A DNA stretch of 64,000 bases from Morella rubra. Its lineage: Eukaryota > Streptophyta > Magnoliopsida > Fagales > Myricaceae. The notes beneath the pieces were generated by a model, which was not told where the DNA came from, made no database searches, and saw nothing but the letters and a program-made list of their open reading frames with translations. This document shows, piece by piece, positions 11,457 to 23,411 of this stretch; position 1 is the first letter of the stretch, and the number at the start of each line of letters is the position of its first letter. Where the stretch lies: positions 22,193,357 to 22,257,356 of the forward strand of contig CM025851.1 of NCBI GenBank assembly GCA_003952965.2. Direction: 5' to 3'. The translations under genes were made by a program, and so were the position numbers.

Positions 11457-14030
11457 AATTCAGGTCAGAAACCTGTAATCCAAAACCGTCGTCTTTGAGT
11501 TACTTGAAGAATGAGCACATATGTGGGAGGCCTTTGGGGCTTCGGTTTGAAAGGAAAACAGGTGATCTGTACATTGCACATGCGTACTTTGGGCTTCTGA
11601 AGGTAGGACCAGAAGGTGGTTTGGCAACATCACTAGCAACTGAGGCTGAAGGGGTGCCATTGGGGTTTGCCAATGATCTAGACATTGATGATGCAGGGAA
11701 TATTTATTTTACAGATAGCAGCAGCAAGTACCAGAGGAGGTAAGCCTGTGGATGTTGTTCCTTTTACACTGGTGAGGCTGTTTTTCCTGAGGTTGGTGCT
11801 TCTTTGAAAGTGGATGGACTATAATATGTGATGGGCCAACGCTAAAGTAACCCACTATTTTGTTGTAATGTCCCACCAACTTCAGAACTGTCCTTCCACT
11901 ATTTATTTTCTTGTGGATGGCATAAAAGATCTGTTATCCTTCAGGGCATAGAAGAGAAAGCAGCTTCTTCACCCTCCCTTCTTTTTCCACTTGCGGTTTG
12001 ACATCCTTTTATTATGAAGGCACTAAAATGGCTCTGTGGGGCGTCCAGTTAGAAAAGGGATATTTTGTCATACCAATGATCAATGCGACTGGTTGTAGCA
12101 CATGTGATCCTATTTCTATATTTGTTGGAATATTGTTGAAAACTATATTTTCTACAGCTTAAAATTAGTATGGATAGCTAGGCTTCAAGCATTCTTTTAT
12201 TTTGAACATTCAGATTCAACTAATTAGAGCGAGTGACTTTCCATCAAAATTTTAGAAAATGCATTGTACCTGTCTGTACAAAGGTTGTCGTAATTCTTAA
12301 CTGTTGAAGGATGGTTTGTATAACTTTTCATATCAGACCCAATCAGTCTGTTTAAACATTGAAAAAAAATGAATGAAGAATTCTCAATTTTCATTTTTGT
12401 CTATTTTACCCCCACATAATAGAAGCCCTATGCATCAGTTTTAACACCTTATTTGATGCAGGAACTTCATGCAGTTGATCTATTGAGCAGAGTATGGTGG
12501 GATGGTTCTGAAATACAGTCTGAAAACAAGGAAACCACTGTCCTTATGAGGAGTCTCCAATTTCCGAACGGGGTCTCATTAAGCAAGGATGGTTTTTCTT
12601 TGTCTTTTGTGAAGGAGCCATTGGAAGGTGAGCTAACTTTCTGTTGGTCATTCTGCTCTAAAAGTCACTTATCTGGGGACCTTCTTTAGGAATTCATCAC
12701 TCGAAACAAGCAGATAGGCCTTTCCATGACATAAGACTTGACATAGACTCTCTTTGCTCATTCTTTCTTTTTTTTTTGTTGTCGTCCTTTGGCATTTGAT
12801 TGCCAGTAGTAGTGAATATGTTACTGGTTGCGAATGAAGTCAGAGCTGGTTTGAGTGATCAAAAGACTACTGTGTTATACTAGTCACACAAATTAAAATT
12901 GAAAAAGGAGAGCGAGAGAGAAGAAGAACTCTTTTGGTCTGAGATTCAAGCAACATCATAGTATGAAGCAAAGATAAATAAGATGTTTTAACTTGGAATT
13001 GCAAGAAAATGTTTCTTAGAAAATACGGTCCCAAGTGTTACTTTAACTTTTCATTGTGACAGAAGATCTATGAGAAACATTTGATGATTTATGCAAATAT
13101 GTTTGTTCGCTGTAAATTAGATCAGTACCTTTGTAATGTAGCAGTAGCACTGAAGGGAGTGAGGATTGTGGAGAAGAATCTATAACTTGGTTAGTATAGC
13201 TTTATATAGATGTATGTAGGCTAATGTATGCCGGTTCAGCTTGTATTTATGAATTATCTAGGTCCCTTCTCGGCATTAGGTGGTATTCTTTAGCCAGGAA
13301 GTTCACCAAATCTCTTGGTATTCATGCGAATGATTTTCTTGGTGTTCACAGGATGATTTCCTCAAATATGTGTGTTCAATTCATTACGCAAATATGTTTC
13401 TACAAGTGAATGTAGCAGTAGCACTGAAAGGTCCTAAAGTTATTTGGGGTCTTATGACGATCAAACAGTACAAGTGGCAAATGAAATAATTGTAGAATCT
13501 CCAAATAGGCTTCAGGACACCATCTTTGGGTCATTTGATGCTTTTTTTTTTTCTCGAAGTTGTGCAATTGTCTTCTAGTTGTTAACAAGGTCTCGTATCA
13601 TGTTCATTATTTAGATTACGCAAGTACTGGTTGAAAGGCGAGAAGGCAGGGACTTCAGAGGTACTAGCAATCCTACCTAGATTTCCTGATAATGTCAGGA
13701 CCAATGAAAATGGGGGCTTTTGGGTGGCAATCCACAGTCGTCGAACCTTTTACACTTATTTCTGTGCGTTATACCCAAAAGTTAGGATTTTGCTCAAACT
13801 CCCGATTCCTGTGAAAATTCAGTACCTGCTTCAAATGAGGGTCAAGCTCCATGCAGTTGTTGTCAAGTATAGCCAAGACGGTAAGCTCTTGCAGATATTG
13901 GAGGACAGCCAGGGGAAGGTTGTCAGGGCAGTGAGTGAAGTGGAAGAAAAGGATGGGGAACTGTGAATGGGGAGTGTTTTGATGAACTTTGTTGCAGTTT
14001 ACGGACTTGACTTGAAGCAAAAAATCTGTT
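11457..14030 (+). pseudogene. Strictosidine-synthase-like pseudogene (six-bladed beta-propeller family)
   Basis: Exon-like pieces of a plant strictosidine-synthase-like protein occur in order. Piece 1 (11463-11741) reads CGRPLGLRFERKTGDLYIAH, GPEGGLATSLATEAEGVPLG and DIDDAGNIYFTDSSSKYQRR, ending at a GT donor. Piece 2 (about 12460-12628) reads KETTVLMRSLQFPNGVSLS but needs at least two frame shifts. Piece 3 (about 13614-14020) reads YWLKGEKAGTSEVL, NVRTNENGGFWVAIHSRRTF and GKVVRAVSEVEEKDGEL, then an in-frame TGA where the family has tryptophan. Exon 1 with the signal peptide is missing, replaced by repeat copy C. Most family members in plants do not make strictosidine; many act as esterase-like or secretory proteins of uncertain function, so no alkaloid role should be inferred. 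Confidence 0.9.
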
Positions 14031-14294
14031 TTCCTAGTAAAGGGCCTGTTGTTTTCATGCTAGGGGTGCAATACTTAGTTTCTGCTTTTAAAAGATCAGA
14101 AATGTAAGGGAAGGATCCAGATAGAAGAACTGGTACTTGAAATGCTCCTCTACATTACATACCCAATTGAAGCACCCGAAGTACCAAAGTAGAGTAGGAA
14201 CTACTTTGGTAATACTTAAAGAGCACCAACGGGTAATCCTACTGTTAATCACATTACTCCCACGAACAATTGATTACAGACATTTTCGACCCTC

Positions 14295-14510
14295 CGATAT
14301 ATTTTTTGGGCAGGACAACAGTTCTTTAGTCTAAAACCTTTATTTCATAGGCTAAAAATCAATTTTCATTGAAATTCACAGAAAATTTAAAAAAAATAGT
14401 GCAAAGTGTTTGAAATAAACAGTTTGTGGGTGTAATGCAACAAAAATAATAGTTTTGAGTATAAAGTGTCAATGTCTATATAGTTGGAGGGTGAAAAGTC
14501 TATTTATCCT
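14295..14510. repeat. Dispersed AT-rich repeat, second copy
   Basis: Partner of 2876-3100 in the same orientation, with many mismatches and small gaps. It is followed by a T-rich tract (about 14556-14572) and AT-rich DNA without genes up to repeat copy D. Confidence 0.58.
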
Positions 14511-14939
14511 TAAGAAAAAACACATACATTTTGAAAATTGAAGGTTAAAGGGATCTTTTTTTTTTTTTTTTCCTTTGGGGTCTATAGAGATAAACTTATT
14601 TGGCCTTAATATTACCATTTTGTCTATCCTTTTCATTTGATAGGGGGTGTGCTACATTAGGTCTAGCAAACAAATAGAAACATAATACATATAAGAAGAT
14701 TTTAATCCCACCTACTCACTTTTCACAAAAAGAAAAGTTTGTACAAATAAATGAGGTATTTTCTAATTTCCAATCCTAAGGTTTCCAATAATTATAAATT
14801 TTCTTTTTTGTTTTTAGAGAAAGAGGATGGTACCTCCAATATTTATTAGAAATCCTTTATACTAGGCAGAGGAATACCGTGGTTACATTCATACAAATAG
14901 ACTCACAATACACAAAAATCGAAATACACCAATAAACAA

Positions 14940-15460
14940 AGAATTAAAATATTATACTAGCAAAGCCCAATTTGTCAAGGTACCTCTCATACAATAAGGC
15001 AAAAAGTCTAACCACACACATTGAATATGATGATCGCCGACCCTTTGCTTAACTTAAAATCCATCTATGCAAAAGTTCACATTGCTCCCTGAAGTCCCTT
15101 CTTTTGCTCATAAATCAGCTGCCATTATACCCTCCTCTAAACATATGAGATAGCCAAAGATTAAACCAAGGGAGTAACTCCAAAATTACAATTGCTACGA
15201 GTAAAAACAGAATATAGACAGCATCAAAAAGGGAAGAAAATTAGGTAAAAAGACACTTTCAACTAGCATCAATCACCAAGCTTAGAGATTAAAACAGATT
15301 TAATGACACTTCCAAAATGTTTGTAGGACCAATCGTGCTGCTTAACTCAAGGAAGGTTTAATACCTATAACACGTGACGGAAAAGAATGGGGCTCAATTT
15401 GGGCAACCGTCTTCAGTAACAAATTGAGAGTACGATAGAGCACAAAGAGAACTAAGAGAT
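14940..15460. repeat. Dispersed repeat family, copy D
   Basis: Starts with AATTAAAATATTATACTAGC and follows copies A and C through the AAGGCAAAAAGTCTAACCACAC and CAAGGAAGGTT blocks. It lacks the left part with the RFC1 exon. Sequence from 15461 to 15798 shows no gene; a short minus-strand frame at 15626-15850 has no recognisable domain. Confidence 0.7.
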
Positions 15461-15814
15461 AAGGGCCCCTACATCAGAGCCAAAGACGAGCAAAGTTTGT
15501 ACCATCTCAGAGCCCTCAAAGAAACTGCACAGGACAAGAGTCATAAAAATTCAAAATCAACAGAATCCACTTAGAAAACAAGTAACAGCACTCAGAACCC
15601 AAAAGTAAAGCATCAAGAGATTTCCTCAAATTAATTCCCAATAAAATTCAAGATTTTGCTTGCTCGATTTCTGTTCCCATGAATTTCTTTCTTTCTTACT
15701 TGAATTTCTAGTGAAAGAATAACAACAGCAACACAAAGTGATTGAAAATTTTCGGGGTTTTTTAGCAAAATTCGGCGGTACAGAGGAAAGGGCGCAAGCC
15801 TTACAAAACAATTG

Positions 15815-16371
15815 ATATTTAGTGACATAAATTTTTGTCATTAAAGTCAAAATTTCGTCATTAAAGGTTTTAGTGATGAAATATTTTCGTCACGAGCTCT
15901 GTCGGTGAATGAGCGTCACGAAATGTATTTCGTGACGAAATCCGAATTTCGTCCCGAAAAGTTTTTAGTGACAGAAAATTTTATTCACTAAATATAATGA
16001 TCGATCAGTAATTTTTCCGATCGGTCGATTAAAACGAAGTGATGGATAACCAGATGATAAGGTAAAAATAATTATTAAACGATGATCGGGAAAAAAAAAA
16101 AATACGTCTTGATCGATTCCGAGTACAATGACGATACGATCGCTTAAGCAACGACGATAGATCGCTTAAAGCACGACTATCGGGCTTTATATAAGCGATC
16201 GATTAGTAAAGTATCATGATCGATCGTCATGCCATTGACGATCGGTCGTTTAATTCAGTGGTGTAACATTGATTTATAAACCGATCATTCGGTAGTATTG
16301 GACGATTGATTGGTTGAACAACAAACGATCGATCGCTTAATATGACGATCGATCAGTGGTGAGAGAATGGT
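15815..16371. repeat. Left subterminal repeats of CACTA-1
   Basis: The first 170 bases hold several TTTCGTCAC / GTGACGAAA and TTTAGTGA words in both orientations. From about 16000 follow irregular copies of CGATCGATCG and CGATCGGTCG. Subterminal repeats of this kind are the binding sites of the TNP1-class protein in En/Spm; that role is inferred here from position. The matching right array lies at 22150-23400. Confidence 0.8.
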
Positions 16372-16599
16372 TTTTTTTTTTTTTTAAACATAGTAATAGA
16401 AAATATTAATTATAAAGTACATTTTATAATAATAATAAAATACTCACATTAATAAATATCAATAATAACTTATAGTGATCCATAATTAAATCAAAAATAA
16501 TTTCGTAATAATACATAATTAAAAAGTTATTACATATACATGCATCTACCTTTTTAAACCCCCAAACTGCCTGAATAATCGCTTTGACATGTCGCTCAT

Positions 16600-18872
16600 T
16601 TACTTCTCCATTACAGAGGACATTTTCTTCTCCATTCCCCCCTTCGTATTTCCGTAAGCGCTCTGCTTGCAGCGCTCTTGGTTCGTGTATACGCTCCTCG
16701 TCCTATCGTTATGTGTTTGTTTTTCATGCGCTTCCTGTCCAAGGAAGTGCCGTTCTGATACCCGCTGCTTTTCACGGTGGTCCCTCAGCGTGGCCTCTAT
16801 CTCAATTTGCTTCTTCGTAAATTCTTGCAAGTCTTTTTCTTAGCAGCTCTCATCGCTTTTATCTCATCCCTTGCCTTTGCTAGTTGGTGTTGTAGATCAG
16901 AAGACTGTGTAGTCAAAGTTGATGAAGGCGAAGGCTTAACGACTAATCCCGAAATATCCGACTTTTGCCATATTAGAATATAATTCATTTCAGGGTATAA
17001 TCTCCCTCAATCACTACGTGAAGAGGATACCATCCGTTCTGAAAAAAGAACATAATTACAGAAACATTATGTGATAAGACTATACATAAATTACTAAAGT
17101 CGATTGAAATAAGCGACCTCATAATTTCCAGCTACTCCGAGGTCAATCCCTCTTGTTGGTTATCTTTCTATATAGTCTGCAGAATTGATATTGCCTTTTG
17201 ATTTTCACATGACATAAGCTAAGTATTGAAAAAAAATAAAAGTAAATTTGTTTACTCCATGGCAAGTCGTGGTGCGTGGAGAGACGGAGGCGTGGTTCAG
17301 TCTTTGATCTATTTTATTTGTTCGTTGTTGCGATTAGAATAATAAAAGAATGTATATTAAACTGTAACTATAAATGCTGGCTGTTGAATGGAATTCCGTG
17401 TTTGTTAGCGGGTACAGGTTTTATAGGGATCTTAAAAGCATGAATTGGTGGTGAGTTAGATGCGTGAGTATAATTGTCTCGACCACCGTCCTCACATCCT
17501 TATGGTGGGTGTAGTCAAGGTCGAAGTTGTCCTGTATAAGTACCAAAACATATAATATTTGTCTTGATAAACGAAATGCTTAACCAAAAATTTCTATGTT
17601 TACGAGTTTAATCGTACCAACACCTGATCCATAATGTAGTCCTTCACTTCTGCAGGAATATCGATCCACTTGTTAATTGAGATCGGAATCAGCCCTCGGA
17701 CCAAAATTCCAATCTTCGTCGATAGAGCGGCAGCAGTGCAAGACACTCCTCCACACTCTCCCACCGGAATATGCACCGATAGTTTTGCGGACAAGGCAAG
17801 ACCTTCTCCAACTAGGTGGCACGGAACGACGGAACCTGGAAGTTGCATTGTTCGGATTCGGTACCGCACCGGAATGATTATTTTGCATTCGTTTCGTTCC
17901 GGAATTAAGAAGGAACGGAATTGAACGGATTTCCGAACGGAACCGGAAATTCGGTGGGGATAGTTCCTTATTCTGGGCCTAAAGGCCCGATTTAGTTTGG
18001 GCATTTACCAAAAATGAAATGTTTTTAAGTTTGTTTGTGGCCAAAGAACTTAAATTAAAATTACACTAACAACTAAATTCGAATAATATTTAACTATTTT
18101 TGAGTTTCAAATGAAACCTAAATTAAAATTAAACTAAAATTAAATTCCAAAAAAAATAAAACAACGTTAATAACCTCTAAATTATTTATCAAAAAATACT
18201 ACTAACAAAAATAACTAATGACAATTATAAAGCAACTTAACATTCATCCATAAGTCCAAAATGTGGAAAAGGCAAAAAATTCTAAATTAAAATTACATTT
18301 GTTTTAATATGCTTAGCAAATTTTACCGGAACGGAAAATTGGTTTCCGCGGAATTTTTGGTTCATGGTCCGATTGTTCGGAATTCCTTAAAATGGGTTCG
18401 TTGGGTTCCGGAATAGGCCGTGAACCGGTACCGTGGAATTTCGGTTATCGGAATCACGGAATCTGGAACTTCGCGACCGGATAAATTGTATCACCTTATC
18501 CAACTGAAAATCACGTGTTCTACCTCGCCCGCGCTTAGAAGCAGATCTTGCTACATAAAATAAATTAACAAAGTTAGTCAATCGCTTAACTTATAAAAGT
18601 TGAAATATAACTTAGAATAATTTCTTACATGCACAACTACTAAGACAAGCTGGTGTGCCTTGACTCATGGCTTCATTCACTCTCGGAGAAGGAGCGCTCG
18701 GAGTAGGACTCGGGATATACATGGAGTAACTGCTATGCAACTGTCCAGAAGTAACTGAAAGAAATTCCCGTCCACGCTTCATTTCACAGTACAAGCATTG
18801 ACATAACAAAACAAACAAAAAAGATATTGGGTTAATCGAGACAATATCTACGGGTAACGCACATTTTATCAA
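16600..18872 (-). pseudogene. TNP1-like (Ptta/En/Spm) transposon protein pseudogene of CACTA-1
   Basis: Reading on the minus strand, exon-like pieces occur in family order: an N-terminal piece (about 18700-18620) ending GTPACLSSCACK; a basic ASKRGRGRTRDFQLDKVI piece (about 18555-18490); after a nested small element, KIGILVRGLIPISINKWIDI with PAEVKDYIMDQVL (about 17730-17615); and a coiled-coil C-terminus with LQHQLAKARDEIKAM (about 16890) continuing in another frame as EFTKKQIEIEATLRDH (about 16825-16780). The family binds subterminal repeats in En/Spm-type elements. Frame breaks and the nested insertion show that it is dead. Exon borders are approximate. Confidence 0.75.
17814..18495. mobile_element. 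Small nested inverted-repeat element (MITE-like) inside the TNP1-like gene
   Basis: About 680 bases split the coding sequence of the TNP1-like relic. The flanks carry a 10-base near-duplication, TTCTCCAACT (17804-17813) and TTATCCAACT (18496-18505). The ends are AGGTGGCACGG and GTATCACC. Both end regions are rich in CGGAAC / GTTCCG words in inverted arrangement, including GGTACCGCACCGG on the left and CCGGTACCGTGG on the right, while the middle is AT-rich and non-coding. The 9-10-bp duplication would suit a Mutator-like insertion, but the superfamily is not established. Confidence 0.55.
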
Positions 18873-18879
18873 GGGTATA

Positions 18880-20790
18880 GCGATGAAACTGGCATAATTT
18901 ATTCGCGTCTTACCTTGAACGGGCTACGGTAACACTTTTATCCAAAAATAAGCGTAAACAAACAAGTCAAAAACAGCTCAAATTTCATCCTCATGCTTCT
19001 CAAACTGCATAATTTTATTTCAGAACTCAAGCACTTCAATAATCAAACATTAAATATAAAGCTCAAACATTATACATGTATCACTATTAAAAATACTACT
19101 ATAATCATCCTCCAGGCTTCTCAAACTTCATGATTCATTTTCAGAACTCAAGCACTTCAATAATAAATATGAGAATATAATAAATAAATAACAAGGTCAA
19201 TAACTTGCAATCTGCCCTAACCAGCGATCGATCGTTTATAGATGATCAGATGTTTCGATGATCGTCATTATAAAGACGATCGATCGTGAACCTCCATCTA
19301 ACAAACGATCGATCGTCAGATATGGTGATCGATCGTGAGTAACCCAGATCGACAAAACAGCTTGCCAGCCTCCCACTCAAATCCACGCCCAAAACACTCA
19401 CAATCATTCTCATGCAATACTAATTCTAATATATAATAAAACACTCTAAGAAGCTCTAATCAACACAAATCCAATCCACAACACCCACGAATAGAAAATA
19501 AAAATAACACCAAATAACCGAAATCAATCAAAAATCGTAGTGTAGGTTGAGGATATTACCTTTTGCACGAAATGTAGACCAAAACGAACTAAATTCACAC
19601 CAAAATCTCACAAATGTCGCCCAAAATTTTCAATACTCCGGTTAAAAAACCAATGAATTTGAGCTTGGGCTTAACCTTAAGGACTTCTAAACACTCTCAC
19701 AACTAAAATGATGGTATTTAGACAAAATTAAAGAGAAAAATGGCTCCTTCCGCGAGTCTCTAGTTTTCTCTTGCCGTGGGTGTGTTTTTGCTCCACCCAC
19801 GGCTTTAGAGCATCCTGGGATTTCAAGCGCGATAAACACCGATCGAAACGATCGTATAAAATTCCCGCCAGATTTTATACCGATCGATCGGTAATATTAC
19901 CGATCGATCGTGAGAATAAAAACGACGTCGTATGAAGACCCAAAATTAACGATCCATTGGTACCAAAATATTAAACGACACCGTTATGTACCGATCGATC
20001 GCCAATAATGCGATCGATCGGTTAACCTAATTATTAGAAAATAGTTTTTAGCCTAACAAATGACTTAATTATTAAAATTAATTTACTTATAATATCATAT
20101 TAATACATACCTCATACTGATGAATTATAATCATGTGTTAAATAAGCGTTATGTCACTAATTTCTAATATCTTAATACCTTACTCATACTAACACAAACA
20201 AAATGCATCTATGTTGCAACATGTATAACTTATAAATGCTTTCTTAAAAATTAATGATATGTACTTGATATGTTTTTATGTAATCTAAATACATCCTAAC
20301 ATACTTTGTTAATATATTTTCTATGTTTCTAATCATTTAAACTCACATTATTTAAAAAAATGAGGGTTACATTAAAAACTAATGTGCGATCGATCGGTTA
20401 GTGCACCCAAACGACGACGGATAACACCGATGGATCGGTGTGCACTTACCGATCGATCGGTGTATTTAGTTGCAAAACAGAAAAATAAAAAACGATTTCT
20501 TGTTAAATTCTTTATATTAGTTATTTGATAAACCACTTATTTCGTTATTTTTGCCGACCAAAGGGTATATTGGTCATTTTACTTATATAAGTGTCGATAA
20601 AGAAATACAAATAGAAAAACACGTAAATGTAATCAAAGTTTCTTCTGCATATCCACAGATAAACAGAAAATGTCTCAAATACGTAAATAAAAAAACCAAA
20701 TCCAAATAAACACAAATGTCTCAAACAGATAAATAAAACCATAAATCAAAATGTATGTCCCAAATAGATATAAAAAAATAACATAAAAAC
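18880..20790. repeat. Internal non-coding part of CACTA-1 with scattered GATCGATCG arrays
   Basis: No gene seen. Clusters of CGATCGATCG-type words lie at about 19222-19340, 19852-20025 and 20390-20465, alternating with AT-rich DNA. The 19660-19820 stretch resembles untranslated sequence. The minus-strand frame at 20545-20742 is low complexity and not convincing. Confidence 0.65.
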
Positions 20791-20793
20791 TCA

Positions 20794-22023
20794 TCAACGT
20801 CGAACAGCATCACGGAAAGTGGCCACGTCATCAGGAATATCTCCGGGAATCCTGTGGGATCTGCCTCCATCTTGAAATCATCCAGAGTCTTTTTAATTTC
20901 TTCCAGCTGCTCGTTGACGTCCGCCATATGAGCCACGACCGACTTGTTGCGCAGCATTGTCACAGTGCACTCCCCATCGAAGGCGGTCCGGAGCTCCTTC
21001 AGCTGCCTCTATGACTGCATGCCTCTCAACAGGCTGTAGAGTGGCCTTCATAGTCGACACGGCTGTCGAAGTCCGCAAATAGCTGGGCCACCCATGGAGG
21101 AGGCACTGCAGGTGCTCCCGTCTCCATAGGTGCCTCTGACGCTGATGTCGAAGGCCGTGATGCCTTCTACGGCCGCTGCTGCTCTACGAGCAAACCGTCG
21201 AGTCAATGCCCCCTGGCCCCTCCTGGACAGAGTGAACTTGTTCAGCGCACTCTTAACCTCCTTACGTGTATCCGAGGCAGACCCCGAGAAATGAGGAACT
21301 GAGTCAGAAACACGCCGTATGGGAGGCTATATTCCTTAATTTCCCAAGCCTCATCCATAATCACCTCGAACATGTACAACGGAAAATCTATCCGCGTCTG
21401 CTGACCCAGTAAGAGCATGCACTGAGCTCTCGTGAACGGACACTCGGTGGAATGAGTTCTGCCATCGACGTTCGGCGTCCAGATAAGGTGCAAAATCCGC
21501 CAAAACTCACTGAACTCACTCTGCTTAATTATGCTGCCCACCACTGCAGAGGTCTTCCCAGTCATCAGCGTCCACAAATCCTGCTCTGATGTCCTCTGTT
21601 CATCATTCAGGGGTACCGCCGGGAAACAGGGGCTCTCGGGCCGGGGGCAGTTTAAGAAATCGGCAATGACGTCTGCCGAGAATAAGAACTGCACGCCTCG
21701 CACCTCTAGCTGCACCTCAGGTGCTCTATCTACCGAGACGAGTGCACAGAAGAAATCTTGCACAACTGCGTCCACGCAAAACCCCTCAGTCCACGAGAGC
21801 TGATGAAGAAATCCTGGTACTCGAAGAGCTGGTAGAGGGAGTGCTCCTCGTACAATAACTGGTCAAAATCAGAGAGCGTCACAGGACGCTCTTTGGCCAC
21901 TGGCCGCCCCCTCAGGTACTCCATTCGCCTCTCCAAGGTCATCATTGGATCAGCGACTTCTTGCTCTTGGGACGACGATCCCGTCCCGGTTCTCGTTGTG
22001 CGTGCACGCTTAACTCCTGACAT
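20794..22023 (-). pseudogene. Plant transposon protein (Transposase_32-type domain) pseudogene in CACTA-1
   Basis: On the minus strand a start at 22023 gives a basic, Ser/Gln-rich N-terminus and RRMEYLRGRPVAKERPVTLS, then YQLFEYQDFFISS. A 1-base shift near 21790 moves to the next frame, which reads VVQDFFCALVSVDRAPEVQL, VRGVQFLFSADVIADFLNCP, EFSEFWRILHLIWTPNV, CPFTRAQCMLLLGQQTRIDF and FLISRGLPR. After further frame changes comes a coiled-coil tail (VNEQLEEIKKTLDDFK) and a stop at 20794. The domain is the one catalogued in plants as a putative transposon protein; its biochemical role is unknown. There is no DDE transposase signature. Confidence 0.7.
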
Positions 22024-22139
22024 TTTATGTATACTGCAAAAGTTGTATATAAATATGTGTTAATAAGCAATCACAATAACGTATTACTTTAAAAAAAAAA
22101 AAAAAAGTAATCACAATACGTAATAAAATGAAAAAACGA

Positions 22140-23411
22140 AAAAAATACACGATCGATCACTAAATGTGCCGATCGATCGTTTCTAAATTTTACGATCGAT
22201 CACTAAATATACCGATCGATCACTAAATGCAATCGATCAATTAATTTCTACCGATCGAACTATGGCGAATCAAGATTTCATGCCATTTGATCGTCGCTAC
22301 CAAAAAGAGTTTAGTGCAAGGGATCGATCGCCACAAAGAAACTCCGATCGATCGCCTTAACAAACGCTTTTGTCTTACCGATGTATCTTCACATTGTACC
22401 GACGATTGCTTAGAAGCGAATAATAAAATTGATCAATCGTCTATATAAACGATCGATCGCTCATGAATTGAAAGCACAGTTTCGAGGAGACGATCGATCG
22501 CTCACTAAAGCATCGATCGCTCCGTACCAAATTCAGCGACCGATTTGAATTTAACCGATCGATCATTTCACCTACACTTACACACGATCGATCGCCATTA
22601 GGCGATCGATCGTTACGGGAACAAATACACACAGGCGTTCCAAAACCCCAAAACAGGCCCAAAATCACCCAAAATTGATCCCATAATACTCCTAAACTCT
22701 TAAAACATGCATCAAACAATAAAATAAATATATTTTCCGGTCCTAAATGATGATATAGCAAATTAGAAAACGTAAACTAAAAATTCGCTACTGAAACAAC
22801 CTTTAATATTGCTTAAAAAACAATATAAGTACGTACCTTTGACGTAGAAGGTAATGAAGGATGATTCCACGCCTTTGAAAGACAATGCAGCACGAAATGG
22901 CTCCTTGCACTTTGAGAGGATTCGAGAGATTTCGTGGAGAGATAACGGTAAAAATGACTTCGGCGGTTTCATATAATCGTTTGTGACGATCGATCGGTAG
23001 ACATCGATCGCTATTATTCTGACACGGGCGTCTTCCCATTCGTTGAACGGTGATTTCGAAAATTGAAGGTATGACGGTTACGATCATATATCGATCGAAT
23101 ATCGTTCATTAAGTTGATACCGTCATCGATCGTCCTTCGTGTTTCGATTTGCAGAGGATACTATACCGATCGATCGGTAATATATTACCGATCGATAAGG
23201 TGGACGAAACTTTCCGTACCGAAAGATTAATTTAGGGACAATGCAAAAAAAAACTTTAGTGACGAAAAGTTATTTCGTCACAAAAGTTGTGACAATAGCT
23301 TTTTGTAAAAAATTAACTTTTAGTGACAACAATTTTATTTCGTCACAAATAAAAACCTTTAGTGACGAAATTTGGTGTCATTTCTCACTAAAAGTCAATT
23401 TTCTAGAAGTG
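22140..23411. repeat. Right subterminal repeats of CACTA-1
   Basis: Dense CGATCGATCG words from about 22149 to 22615 and again 22985-23200, some in AAATGTGCCGATCGATCG-like phrases, followed by GTGACGAAA / TTTCGTCAC words up to the terminal repeat. The array is longer and denser than the left one, giving the asymmetry typical of CACTA ends. Confidence 0.8.

Larger units (their letters stand above)
15799..23411. mobile_element. CACTA (En/Spm-type) DNA transposon CACTA-1, non-autonomous
   Basis: A 7.6-kb element bounded by degenerate CACTA-type terminal repeats. The right end reads ...TTTCTAGAAGTG at 23411, and its reverse complement aligns with CCTTACAAAACAATTGATATTTAGTGA at 15799. AAG flanks both sides (15796-15798 and 23412-23414), as expected for the 3-bp target duplication of this superfamily. 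Next to each end lie TTTCGTCAC / GTGACGAAA words, then arrays of CGATCGATCG. Inside are two minus-strand gene relics (a TNP1-like gene and a plant-transposon-protein gene) but no recognisable TNP2 catalytic transposase, so it would need a helper. The left TIR has lost the canonical CACTA start. Confidence 0.85.

Noticed and set aside
17600..18004. 134-codon minus-strand frame as one gene
   Set aside because: Only its C-terminal half is TNP1-like; the N-terminal half reads through the nested inverted-repeat element.
16000..23200. CGATCGATCG arrays as a CRISPR-like or centromeric satellite
   Set aside because: Spacing is irregular, units are only 8-10 bases, and they sit symmetrically inside CACTA ends in a plant genome; subterminal transposase sites explain them better.
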